Below, piece by piece: positions 52,515 through 62,100 of a stretch of DNA of 64,000 bases. The notes beneath the pieces were generated by a model. The model ran no database searches. It had not been told where the DNA came from and saw only the letters and a program-made list of their open reading frames with translations. A program made the position numbers and the translations under genes. Location: the NCBI GenBank assembly GCA_963772225.1, contig CAVYWD010000011.1, positions 1-64,000 of the forward strand. The letters are read 5' to 3'. Each line of letters starts with the position of its first letter. Position 1 is the first letter of the stretch. This DNA is from CAVYWD01 sp963772225 (GTDB lineage: Bacteria > Myxococcota > Myxococcia > Myxococcales > UBA5297).

Positions 52515-53945
52515 TTACGCGAGCCCCACAAGGCGCAGCGACCGATTGAAAAATCGCGAGAAGCGCCACAGCGGCGGCCGAACGCCCAGCCAGTAGCTCA
52601 CCTGATTCAGCCTCGACATGAACGAGCCGTGCATCGCGCGCGGGACCAGGAAGTTCAGATTTCGCTTCGCGCACTGCTGAAGCTGCTCGCCAATCCACGC
52701 CGCATCGACCTGAGGCGAGACATAGAACACCGGCTTCAGCATCTCCTCGCGAGGGACCGTGAGCACGCCCTCCCTCCGCGCGATGCGCTCCAGCTCCGTG
52801 CCCGGGAAGATGCGGATGCCCACATTGCAGAACACCATGTCGGTGGGCCGCACCAGCTCCTCGGCGAAGCGCAGCGTCTCCTTCACCGTCTCCTGGGTCT
52901 CCCCCGGGCCGCCGAGCATGAAGAGCCAGGCGCATGGGATGGAGTGCCGCCCCACGACCTCGCCGGCGAGAACGGCATCGCGCGCCGTGAACCCCTTCTG
53001 GAGCCCCTTCAGCACCGAATCCGAAGCACTCTCCGGCGTGACGCCGATGCCCGTAAACCCGGCCCGCTCCATGGCCCCGAGCAGCCGGTCGTCGAGCCCC
53101 ACCGGGCTCAGATCGAGGCACTGGAGGCGCGCTCCCAACTTTCGCCGCGCGATGGCCTCACAGATCTCGACGGCGTGCTCGGCCGGCGCATTGAAGAGGT
53201 CGTCGACGAAATCGATGTCGCGCATGCCGCTCGCCACCAGGCGCCCGACCGAATCTGCGACCCGCTCCGGATCCGCCTGCCAGCGAACCCCGTGGTCCGG
53301 GTCCCGCGAATGCTCGCAGTAGACGCATTGAAAGTGACAGCCCTCCTTCGTCCGGATGGGCGCGCTGACCATTTGTGATTTGTACGCGCCAACCTTGAGC
53401 CAGCGCCGGTAATCCGGCGTGAGACAGATCCCCGCGTCGCTCGCGGCCTCGCCGAGCGGCGTGCGGCCGAAAGTCCGGTCCTCGAGGTAGGCGACCCCCG
53501 GCACGTCGCGCACTGCGCCTCGCACCGCCAGACGATCGAGCAATACCGGAAAGACCTTCTCCCCGGCGCCGGTGACGCCGAGAGAAACGTTCGACAGCCG
53601 GAGGATCTCCTCGGGCATAGCCCCGAGCGCAGCGCCTCCGAGCACGATGACGGCGTCGCTCGTCCTCCGAATCCTCTCGACGATGGGTGGAAGCTCCTCC
53701 AGGAAGTAGGTGGAGGAGGTCATCGCCGTGTTGTCGATGTTGCGAACGGAGAGCCCGACGACGTGCGGCTTGAATCGGGCCACGGCGGCCTCTACGTCGC
53801 TCAGCGGGTCCGCGCTGAACATCAGGTCCTGAAAATGGACCTCATGGCCCGCGGCCACCGTCGCGTCGGCGACGGCGCACGCGCCCATGGGGATCACCGC
53901 GACCGGATTCGTGCTGCGATTGGTGCTGATGATGAGGACTTTCAT
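52515..53945 (-). CDS. B12-binding radical SAM protein (second of pair)
   Basis: A 476-residue protein. Residues 1-150 form a cobalamin-binding Rossmann domain (V-L-I-I-S-T-N-R, H-V-V-G-L-S-V-R, A-V-I-V-L-G-G-A). The radical SAM domain follows with C-x3-C-x2-C as C-H-F-Q-C-V-Y-C (about residue 203). The tail resembles BchE/class B methylase-type enzymes. Such enzymes methylate unactivated carbons or rearrange rings. Its start overlaps the partner gene's stop by four bases. It ends 54 bases before the PKS start, so it is plainly part of the cluster. Confidence 0.88.
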   Translation of the reverse strand: MKVLIISTNRSTNPVAVIPMGACAVADATVAAGHEVHFQDLMFSADPLSDVEAAVARFKPHVVGLSVRNIDNTAMTSSTYFLEELPPIVERIRRTSDAVIVLGGAALGAMPEEILRLSNVSLGVTGAGEKVFPVLLDRLAVRGAVRDVPGVAYLEDRTFGRTPLGEAASDAGICLTPDYRRWLKVGAYKSQMVSAPIRTKEGCHFQCVYCEHSRDPDHGVRWQADPERVADSVGRLVASGMRDIDFVDDLFNAPAEHAVEICEAIARRKLGARLQCLDLSPVGLDDRLLGAMERAGFTGIGVTPESASDSVLKGLQKGFTARDAVLAGEVVGRHSIPCAWLFMLGGPGETQETVKETLRFAEELVRPTDMVFCNVGIRIFPGTELERIARREGVLTVPREEMLKPVFYVSPQVDAAWIGEQLQQCAKRNLNFLVPRAMHGSFMSRLNQVSYWLGVRPPLWRFSRFFNRSLRLVGLA

Positions 53946-55345
53946 GCGCGCTCCACCTCCGCGCCGTCCACTTCGTAATCTTTGTAGGCGTTCCGCATCT
54001 GCTTCGCGACCCGGTAGTAGCGCTGCATGGTCTTTGGAATGTCGAGCATCCGGAAGCGCTTGAGCGTCGGCAGAAGCTCTTGCGGGCCATTCAGCTGGTC
54101 GTAGAGCCCGTGCAGCTCCTCGAAGAACTCCTTCTTGGAGAGCTTCGTCGGAAGCACCGGGTGAAAGAGGTCGAAGTGGTCGTAGTTCTGGCTGATGAGC
54201 TTCGCCTTGGTCGCCTCGTAGAAGTCGGTCCCAGGGAGCGGGGTGAGGACCGAGAACAGGAACATCGAGAACTTCAGCTCCCGCTTTAGGCGGCGGCAGT
54301 ATTCGCCGAAGGCCCGGAAGTCCTCCTTCTCGAACTCCGGCTTCACCAGGAAAGCGGCGATCATGCTGATGTCGAGGTCGTTCAAGATGCGCATCGCCCG
54401 CTCGTTCTCCTGAACGGTGGCGCGCTTGCGCACGTCTCCGAGGTCCTCATCTCTGAAGAACTCGAAGCCGACGAAGACCCGCTCCAGGCCGACGTCCCTC
54501 CATTGTTTGAGGAGGTCGGCGTGCTTCACGACCGTGTCGCTTCGGGCGTAGCAATAGTACTTCTTGTCGATTCCACGCTCCTTGATCAGCGCGGCGAGCC
54601 GCCCCATCCGCTCCGCGTTGATCATGGATTCGGCGTCGGCGAAGAAGATGTTCTTCTCCTCGATCGCCTCGAGCTCCTGGACGATGCTCTCCGGGCTGCG
54701 CTCCAGGTACTTCCCCTCGGTCGCCTTCCACAGGCAGCAGAAATCGCAGCGAAAAGGGCACCCCTTCGAAGTGACGATGGTCGCCAGCGGCTTCATCCAT
54801 TCGGAGAAGTACTGCTTTCGATGATCCTGCGTCAGGTCGCGCCGCGGCAGCGGGTAGCTATCGAGCGGCATGGCATTGTGCCGTGAGCGGAGTATTCGAG
54901 TCCCGGCCGTTCCCTGCGCCTCGAGGAGCTCGCGCAGGCGCTCCCGGCCCCCTTCGAAGGCCTGGACGATCTCTTGGAAGGAAAAGACCCCCTCGCCGGC
55001 GACGACGACGTCGACGGCCTCCACCTCGAAATCCTGCGGGAACGCCGTCGCATGGTGGCCGCCGACCACCGTCAGAGCGTCCGGGAGCGCTGCCTTGATG
55101 CGCCGGCAGAGGGCCCTCACCGTATTGACGTGCGTGGTATAGGCCGTCAGCCCGACGACCTGCGGAGCGAATTCCTTGAGGCACCCCTCGATGTCCTTGT
55201 CGAAGCGCATGTCCAGGACCTTCACCGAGTGGCGGTCGCCGACCCCCGCGGCGATGTATTCCAGGTCCAGCGGCTCATAGATGTGCATGTCTTCACCCCC
55301 GATGACCATGGGGGCCTTGGGCGGCTGAATGAGCAAGACTTTCAT
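53942..55345 (-). CDS. B12-binding radical SAM protein (first of pair)
   Basis: A 467-residue protein with an N-terminal cobalamin-binding fold (V-L-L-I-Q-P-P-K, Q-V-V-G-L-T-A-Y, T-V-V-G-G-H-H-A-T) and a radical SAM core with C-P-F-R-C-D-F-C (about residue 200). It shares the layout of the next gene but they are not near-identical. The domain order matches Fe-S/B12 enzymes such as BchE, HpnR-like and class B methylases. It overlaps the ATC-hydrolase-like gene upstream and the second radical SAM gene downstream by four bases each, giving tight coupling. The reaction cannot be assigned from sequence. Confidence 0.88.
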   Translation of the reverse strand: MKVLLIQPPKAPMVIGGEDMHIYEPLDLEYIAAGVGDRHSVKVLDMRFDKDIEGCLKEFAPQVVGLTAYTTHVNTVRALCRRIKAALPDALTVVGGHHATAFPQDFEVEAVDVVVAGEGVFSFQEIVQAFEGGRERLRELLEAQGTAGTRILRSRHNAMPLDSYPLPRRDLTQDHRKQYFSEWMKPLATIVTSKGCPFRCDFCCLWKATEGKYLERSPESIVQELEAIEEKNIFFADAESMINAERMGRLAALIKERGIDKKYYCYARSDTVVKHADLLKQWRDVGLERVFVGFEFFRDEDLGDVRKRATVQENERAMRILNDLDISMIAAFLVKPEFEKEDFRAFGEYCRRLKRELKFSMFLFSVLTPLPGTDFYEATKAKLISQNYDHFDLFHPVLPTKLSKKEFFEELHGLYDQLNGPQELLPTLKRFRMLDIPKTMQRYYRVAKQMRNAYKDYEVDGAEVERA

Positions 55346-55986
55346 GGTGCGTTCCTTCTGTTTGCACCGCGTTCATAGCGGACGTCGCAGTAGGCGTCTC
55401 CCCGAGGCCGCGTCCTCTCGCGCGTCCATCGAATGCGCGGCGACGGCTTTTCGCCGAAGACGTGGTCGTCGCCGTTGCAATAGATGGAGATGAGCTCGCG
55501 GGCGCCATACTGCTCGAGGCACTCCTGATAAAAGCACTTGTGGACCTTCGCCCAGATTCGGTCCTTGCTGTTCTCCGCCCACTCGATGCTCCAGCCCGCG
55601 GCCGGGTGGCCGAAGCGGAGCATCCAGGGGACGAGCAGGCGATAGAATTGGAACACCATGGGCGTGCTCGCCGCCTTCTCGTGCCGCCGCTTGACCGCCG
55701 CGAGCGTCGTGAAGTGCAGCCGCTGGGTCGTCGCCAGGGCTGCTTCGGCCCCTGCGAGCCGGCCGAGAACCCGGTAGACCGCCAGCTGCGGCAGGATGTT
55801 GCCGTAGAGATGCCGCCGCAGCCCCCGGTGCCCCGGCCGCTCTCGCTCGGCGCACAAGCTCGCGTATTCGGCCCGGGCCGCGTCGATGAGCTGCGCCGCC
55901 TTCTCCTCGCCCATCTCCTCGGCCAGCGCCCGCGTCCACGGCTCCGCGTGCGGCAGCTCCTGGGCCGCCTCAGACCGCGTCTGCAT
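55342..55986 (-). CDS. L-2-amino-thiazoline-4-carboxylic acid hydrolase-like protein
   Basis: A 214-residue protein. The C-terminal half has the family pattern: I-W-A-K-V-H-K-C-F-Y-Q-E-C near residue 150, then I-S-I-Y-C-N-G-D-D-H and R-T-R-P-R-G-D-A-Y-C-D. Cys and Asp residues at these places are conserved in ATC-hydrolase-like proteins. These are annotated from one thiazoline hydrolase but often accompany radical SAM and other redox genes with unknown role. Its start lies within the C-terminal codons of the dehydratase-like subunit if the frameshift there is corrected. It overlaps the first radical SAM gene by four bases. Confidence 0.65.
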   Translation of the reverse strand: MQTRSEAAQELPHAEPWTRALAEEMGEEKAAQLIDAARAEYASLCAERERPGHRGLRRHLYGNILPQLAVYRVLGRLAGAEAALATTQRLHFTTLAAVKRRHEKAASTPMVFQFYRLLVPWMLRFGHPAAGWSIEWAENSKDRIWAKVHKCFYQECLEQYGARELISIYCNGDDHVFGEKPSPRIRWTRERTRPRGDAYCDVRYERGANRRNAP

Positions 55987-57101
55987 AGCCCACCTGGCTT
56001 TCCAGGAACGCCACGGCGCGCGTCTTCATCTGCTCGATGTTGTCGACCGCCCTCTCGGCCTCGAGGAGCAGCACGGGAATCCCGCGCTCGTTCAAGCGCC
56101 TTCGAATCAGGGGATAGCCGAGCAAATTATTGTCGCAGAACTTCAGCGCGAAATAGACGACCGCCTGGATTCTGGTGGCGCTCGACGAGACCCCGCAGGT
56201 GCTCGAAGCGCTTCTCGGAATCGGTCATCCGCGCGCAGGTCGCCTTGCCGAGGTAGTACCGCGCCAGCGCCTCCAGCGGATCACCCAGTTCGTCGACCCG
56301 TCCCTCGAAGTATTTGACACCTCCGCTCACGTCCTCGCACGCGATGCGGGCGCCGTTCGACTCGAAGATCTCGGCGATGTTGGCGTGGTCGAAGTAGCTC
56401 CCGGTGAGGAGGAGCCGGAATCGACCGTCACGCGCCGTGCTCGGCTGGGCCTTGATGGCCTCGAGCAGCGCCGTGAGCCGCGCGTTGTATTCCTCCCGCT
56501 GCCCGCTCATGGCCGCCTTCACCAGGAGGAGCGCCTGGGAGCCCTCGATGGGCGCGAGCCCGCTTCGGCGCAGCTCATCGAGCTCGCTCAGAAGCGCCCG
56601 CGTCCGATTGCAGAGCGCGATGGCCTTTCGCAGCGCGTCGTCCGTGATACGGCAGTGGAGCGCCTTCTCCACCTCGGCGACGAGCTCGCGCAGCTGAGCG
56701 GCGAAGTACTTCGTCGACTCCTCGGTCACGACCTTGGGCAGGTCCAGCATGGCGATGAACCGGGTGCGATCGAAATGGCTCCAGACGTCGAAGAGGCGCC
56801 TGCGCGGGTCGCAGGCGTTGACCACGACGGCCCCCGCGGAGAAATCGTGCTCGCCCTCCAACACCTCCTCCAAGCTGCTCAACACGTACGGGCAGAGGTT
56901 TCGATGCATCATGGTGCTGGCGCGCGGAAAATGGGGCCTCGCCTCCCCCGTTATCCGGTATGTCAGCGCCCCGGCGGCCAGGAATATCTCCTCGGGAGTG
57001 GAAACCGAAAGCCAGCCGATCTTCGGCCGGGGGTCCGCCTGCAACCGCTCTCGCCGCTGCCGGTGCAGCGCGACGACGTCTTCGATGCGCTCTTGAATCA
57101 T
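55970..57101 (-). CDS. 2-hydroxyacyl-CoA dehydratase/benzoyl-CoA reductase-like subunit (second), with apparent frameshift
   Basis: The main frame runs from ATG 57101 (M-I-Q-E-R-I-E-D, GGGAG upstream) to a stop at 56127, about 324 residues. Near 56170 the family sequence jumps frame: after V-E-R-H-Q the conserved C-terminus continues one frame over as A-V-V-Y-F-A-L-K-F-C-D-N-N-L-L-G-Y-P and ends at 55970. Removing one base gives about 377 residues, the normal length for BcrC/HgdB/FldC-type subunits. Cys residues in N-L-C-P-Y, N-A-C-D-P and K-F-C-D-N are candidate [4Fe-4S] ligands. The third ligand site lies after the frameshift, so the shift would remove function unless it is a sequencing error or programmed. 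It follows the activator gene. Confidence 0.75.
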
Positions 57102-57142
57102 GTTCGCTCCCGCTGCGCAGTCGCCCATGGAGGTGCCTTCGC

Positions 57143-57928
57143 TCACGCCTTTGCGGCCGCGCTCTTCTGGGCCAGAGCCGCGGCCCCGAAAGCGCCCATG
57201 ATTTGCGGGTAGGTCGGGATCTGGAGCGTCGCCTCCAGCTTCTCTTCCAGCGACGAGACCAGGCCTCGGTTGTTGGCGACCCCTCCGCTCATGGCGATCG
57301 GCTGAGCGAACCGCATCTTCTTGAGCAGGATGATGGAGCGCTCGGCGACCGCGCGATGAATTCCCCGGACGATGTCCGGCGTCGGGACGCCCTTCGCCAC
57401 CAGCGACACCACCTCCGACTCGGCGAAGACGGTGCACATGCTGCTGATCTTGATTTGGCTCGTCGCCTGCTGCGACACGCCCGCGAGGTCCTCGACCTTC
57501 ATCCCCAGCGCGTGGGCCATGACCTCGAGGAACCTCCCCGTGCCGGCCGCGCACTTGTCGTTCATGACGAACTCGACGACCTTCCCCTCCGCGTCGATCT
57601 GGATGCCTTTCGTGTCCTGGCCGCCGATGTCGATGATGGTCCGCGCCTCCGGAAAGAAGGAGTGGACGCCCATGGCGTGGCAGGTGATCTCGGTGATGTG
57701 GCGGTTGGCGAACGGGATGTTCTCGCGGCCGTAGCCGGTGGTGAAGATCCGCTCGACGCGCTCCCTCGCGAGGCTCGCCTTCTGCAGCGCGTCTTCGAGC
57801 ACCGTCTCCGCGGTCTTGCGGTTGTTCCCGCCGGTCGGCTTCACCGAGTAGGCGAGCAGCGACTTCTCATCGCCGAGGACGACGGCCTTGGTCGTGGCCG
57901 AACCGATGTCGATCCCTGCCGTGATCAT
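57143..57928 (-). CDS. BadF/HgdC-type ATPase activator with [4Fe-4S] cluster
   Basis: A 261-residue ASKHA-fold ATPase. The nucleotide-binding motifs are clear: G-I-D-I-G-S-A-T-T-K (residues 5-14), I-D-I-G-G-Q-D-T-K (about 97-105) and M-S-G-G-V-A-N-N. The homodimer cluster Cys are in N-D-K-C-A-A-G-T-G-R-F (about 126) and S-S-M-C-T-V-F-A-E-S-E (about 165). In 2-hydroxyacyl-CoA dehydratases and class I benzoyl-CoA reductases this protein drives single electrons into the partner using ATP. Its ATG overlaps the upstream subunit's stop by four bases. Length matches HgdC/FldI. Confidence 0.93.
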   Translation of the reverse strand: MITAGIDIGSATTKAVVLGDEKSLLAYSVKPTGGNNRKTAETVLEDALQKASLARERVERIFTTGYGRENIPFANRHITEITCHAMGVHSFFPEARTIIDIGGQDTKGIQIDAEGKVVEFVMNDKCAAGTGRFLEVMAHALGMKVEDLAGVSQQATSQIKISSMCTVFAESEVVSLVAKGVPTPDIVRGIHRAVAERSIILLKKMRFAQPIAMSGGVANNRGLVSSLEEKLEATLQIPTYPQIMGAFGAAALAQKSAAAKA

Positions 57929-59109
57929 TGCGCGATCCTTTCGTGCAGCAGCTCGGCGAACGCGTCGAGCCTGGTCTTGATCTGGGAGAACGAGTAATCC
58001 CGGTCGTCGATGCAATCGCAGTCGACCTCCAGGAACGGCAAGCGGCTGTTGCTGAAGATGTCCCTCAATACCTGGTTCAGGCTCACCAGATGGCGGCACC
58101 CGCGTGGGCAGAAGGAGATGGCCCCGTCGATGGAGAACGTCTTGGCCCTCTCCGGCAGGCGCCGCGCGAACTCCTCGCTGGAGATGCTGTAGTTGCTGGC
58201 GCCGCGCATGAGCCGCCGCGCCAGGGAGCGGAAGGGCCGATCGGGGTCGACCGCCTCCCACCCGTAGAAGCCGATGCCCATGACGTCGTATTCCGAGATG
58301 ACCTCCAGGCCACAGCGCTCCTGCAGGTGCTCGAAGATCTCGTTCGAGTAATAGGTGCGAAGCCAGTGCCACAGGACCCTCGGCTTGCGCGCGGTCGCGT
58401 TGGCGCCGCTTCGCACCCGGGCCTCGAGCTCCTCGAGCTTCTCTCGATAGACCTCGACCAGCTCCGTGGAGCCCAGGAGATGGAGCGACGCGACGATGTC
58501 GATGGTCTCCACCACCGAGAGCGGCGACGGAACGCCCGCGGCGAGCGCGTTGATTCGCTCGATATAGGTGAGCGTCTGGTTACTCCGAGCGACAACCTCC
58601 TGCAGTCGCTCGGGGTTGAAGGGCACGCCCAGGTGCTCCTCCAGCGACCGCACCATTTGCCGAATCTGCTCCTCGACGTAGTCGATCGCTCGCTCCGAAT
58701 CCTTGTAATAGAGCGGCACGTCGAGCAGAAACCATTTCTTGTCGTAGATGCGGCTCAGGACGTGCAGGAGGTGCGAGTCGACGTCGCACGGGCCGGAGGT
58801 CAGCACCAGGAACTCCGGGGTTGGCAGCGCATTCTGGTGCGCCGCGCCGACCAGGCAGCGCGAGGTGGAGCAGAGGTCGCTCGAGAGGAACTGCTGCTCC
58901 CCCGCATTGATGAGGCCCGTCGTCGCCTTCGCCTGGGCGAAGATCCCGCCGACCGAGCCCAGGTTGAAGGGCACCACGCCGAAGGAGAGGAGGATCTCCG
59001 AAGGCACCAGGGCATTCACGTAGACGACCTTGGCGCCGTCGTCGTAGGCCTTTCTGAAGTAATCCGATACGACATTGACTCGCTTCAATTCCGCTTGCGT
59101 CGCATTCAT
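57925..59109 (-). CDS. 2-hydroxyacyl-CoA dehydratase/benzoyl-CoA reductase-like subunit (first)
   Basis: A 394-residue protein of the HgdB/BcrB-C/FldB-C superfamily. Hallmarks: the opening K-V-V-Y-V-N-A-L-V-P-S-E-I-L, the Cys pair in S-S-D-L-C-S-T-S-R-C, the later F-C-P-R-G-C-R-H and the conserved F-L-E-V-D-C-D-C-I-D near residue 365. These Cys would hold the low-potential [4Fe-4S] cluster fed by the activator encoded next. It lies 48 bases after the NRPS, with AAAGGTGA before ATG 59109. In known systems two such subunits plus the activator dehydrate 2-hydroxyacyl thioesters or reduce aromatic thioesters; the closest branch cannot be told by eye. Confidence 0.88.
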   Translation of the reverse strand: MNATQAELKRVNVVSDYFRKAYDDGAKVVYVNALVPSEILLSFGVVPFNLGSVGGIFAQAKATTGLINAGEQQFLSSDLCSTSRCLVGAAHQNALPTPEFLVLTSGPCDVDSHLLHVLSRIYDKKWFLLDVPLYYKDSERAIDYVEEQIRQMVRSLEEHLGVPFNPERLQEVVARSNQTLTYIERINALAAGVPSPLSVVETIDIVASLHLLGSTELVEVYREKLEELEARVRSGANATARKPRVLWHWLRTYYSNEIFEHLQERCGLEVISEYDVMGIGFYGWEAVDPDRPFRSLARRLMRGASNYSISSEEFARRLPERAKTFSIDGAISFCPRGCRHLVSLNQVLRDIFSNSRLPFLEVDCDCIDDRDYSFSQIKTRLDAFAELLHERIAQ

Positions 59110-59157
59110 GATTCATCACCTTTGGTCAAAGCTTCTGCTCGGCAAGATTTCGGCAGC

Positions 59158-62100
59158 TCACCGCCCTGCACCGAGCGCCTCGAGGAACCGCTGGTACTGC
59201 TCGGCTTTCTGAGATGGCGCCTTGGCGGCCGCCGTTCCTCGCTCGCGGATGGCCGCCGCGAGCGCGGCGACGGTGGGGAAGCGCAGGAGGTCCGGGACGG
59301 CGACCTTTCCCGGATACGCCTGGTCGATTCGCCGCTGGATGCTCAGCGTGGTGAGCGAGTTCACGCCCAGGTCGAACAGGTTGTCCTCCACGCCGAGGCC
59401 GTCGAGCTTCAGGACTTCGCGGCAGACGTCCACGAGCTTCGCCTCCACCTCGTCGCGAGGCGCGACCCTGCCCGCGCTCGCGGTGGCCAGCGCCTGCGCC
59501 CGCGGCAGGGCCCGACGATCGACCTTCTTGTTGGGGAGCAGCGGGATCGCCGACAGCTCCGCGAAGGCCGCCGGCACCATGAAGGCCGGGAGCCGCTGGA
59601 CGAGGTGCGACTTAAGATTTGCGGCCGAGACCTCGCCCTTGCGCACGTAATACGCGCAGAGGCGCTTGAGCCCTGCGGCGTCCTCGTCGCAGATCACCGC
59701 CGCCTCAGCGACCGCCGGGTGCGCGAGGAGGTGTTTCTCCACCTCGGCCAGCTCGATGCGAAAGCCGTGGATCTTCACCTGGCCGTCCATGCGCCCAAGG
59801 AACTCGATGCTTCCGTCGCTCAAGGTCCGCGCCCAGTCGCCGGTGCGATAAACCTTCTCGCCGCTGCCGAGCGGGTCCGCGATGAAGCGCTTCTCGGTGA
59901 GCTCCTCCTGGCGGTAGTAGCCGCGGGCCACGCAGGCGCCGCCGATGAGCAGCTCGCCCCGGACTCCCTGCGGCACCAGGCGCAAACGATCGTCGACGAT
60001 GAGGATGCGGGTGTTGGCGATGGGCTTGCCGATGGGCGGCAGGTAGGGCCAGCCCTCCGGCGATCCCTCCAGCGTGTGCGAGGTGACCACGTGCGCCTCG
60101 GTGGGGCCGTACTGGTTCACGAGCCGGCAGCCGCTCAGGCGCGTCAAAAGCCCGGCGATGGACGGCGTGATCCGGAGCTGCTCGCCCGCCGTGACGATCT
60201 CCTTGAGCGACGCGGGCAACAGCTCCGGGCGGTCCTCGGCCGCGTCGGCCAGCAGCTTGAGGACGACGAACGGCACGAAGATCCGCTCCACCGACTCCGC
60301 CCGCATCAGCCGGAGCAGCGCCTCAGGGTCCTGCCGCAGCGGCTCGGCGGCCACCACCAGCGTCCCGCCCGCGGCGAGCGTCGCGAAGATCTCCTGGAAG
60401 GAGACGTCGAAGTTGAGCGTGGTGAGCTGGAGCGTCCTCGCGCCCTGCCCCGCCCTGGACTCCTCGCGTTGCCAGCGCACCAGGTTGCAGAGCGGGCCGT
60501 GGGGCATGGCGACGCCTTTCGGCCTCCCGGTGGACCCCGACGTGTAGAGGATATAGGCCAGCCCCTCGGTGCGGGCTCTCGGCTCGAGCGCCTCGCCACT
60601 CTCTCGCGCGATGGCGGGCCAGTCGCGCTCGAAAAGGAGGGTCTCCTTCGGCGAGGTCGGCAACCGTCCAGCGGCGCCGTCGCTCGCGACCAGGACGCGG
60701 ATGGCGGCGTCATCCATCATGAAGGCGAGCCGCTCGGGCGGGTAGCTCGGGTCGAGCGGCACATAGGCGGCGCCGGACTTCAGGATGCCCAGGATGGCGA
60801 CGACCGCTCGGTCCGACCGCTCCACCGAGAGCCCCACCGGCTCCTCCGGCGCCACGCCGCGCGCCACGAGCGCGCGCGCGAGCTGGTTCGCCTGCCGACT
60901 CAGCTCGGCGTAGCTGAGCGAGCGCCCCTCGAAGACGACCGCCGGGGCGTCCGGGGTCTTTTGCGCCTGCTCTTCCACGAGCGCATGGACGGGCGTGAGC
61001 GGCCAGTCCCGCGCGGTAGCGCTGAAACCGCGGACCATCGCCTGCAGCTCGGCGTCGCTCACGAGCGGAAGCTCGCCGATCGGCCGCTTCGGGCTCTGGA
61101 CCATTCTCTGGAGCAGCGCCAGGTAGTGGCGGCTCATTCGCTCCATGGAGGGCGCGTCGAAGAGCCGCTCGTTGTACTTGAGCACGCCCTTCAGCGAGCT
61201 CGCGGCACCGGTCATTTCCACCGAGAGATTGAACTGGCCCTCCTGCTGCGAGATGGGGAACGACTCGAGGTCGAGGCCGTGGATGGTCGCCCGCGCGGCG
61301 CCCGAGTAGAAGTCGGTGACCACGTCCGCCAGCGCCAGGTCGCTCGGCGGCTCCTGGAAGACGAAGAGCGTCTGGAAGACCGGCGCCCGCCCCGCGTCGC
61401 GCTTGGGCTTGAGACGCTCGACCATGACCGGGAACGGGAAGGACTGGTGCTCCAGCGCGCCCAGGAGCGCCTCGCTCGTCCGCGCGATGAGCTGCTCCAC
61501 CGGCGGGTCGCCCGAGAGGTCGGCCCGCACCGGGAGCGTGTTCACGAAGTGTCCGACCACGCGGTCGTACGACCTCTGCTCACGGCCCGCAGTCGGGCAG
61601 CCGATGACGAAGTCGTCCTGGCCCGAGCAAAGGTGGAGCAGGAGCTGGTACCCGGCGAGCAGCAGGGAATAGAGCGTCACCCCTCGCTCGCGCGCGCACT
61701 GCCGCAGAGAAGACGCGAGCGCCTCGTCGATCCGGAAAGGGACCCAGCGTCCACGATAGGTCTGCAGCTCCGGCCGCGGGTGATCGAGCGGCAGGTCGAG
61801 CGCGGGAAGCTCCCCGGCGAGGTGGCGCTGCCAGTAGGCCCAGTGGCGCTCGCCCTCGGGGCCCTCCAACCCCTGCCGCTGCCAGCGGACGAAGCTTTCG
61901 TAGGACTCTCCGGGCCGCGCGGCCCGCTCGCCGTCTCGCGCCGGCCGCACCCCGTCGCTTTGCGCAGCAATGAGGGTCTGAGGCGACTCTGGACCCGCGC
62001 CGCCCGAGCTCAACCGGTGCGTCGACCCGTCGAGGAACCCGTTCGCCGCGAGCACCGAGCGCCACTGCTCGCAGCCGAGCAGCGGCGAGCCCTTGAGCCG

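Noticed and set aside
57925..59109. Assigning the dehydratase-like subunits firmly as benzoyl-CoA reductase or phenyllactyl-CoA dehydratase
   Set aside because: The Cys pattern and length fit the whole superfamily; eye comparison cannot separate the branches, so only the superfamily is claimed.
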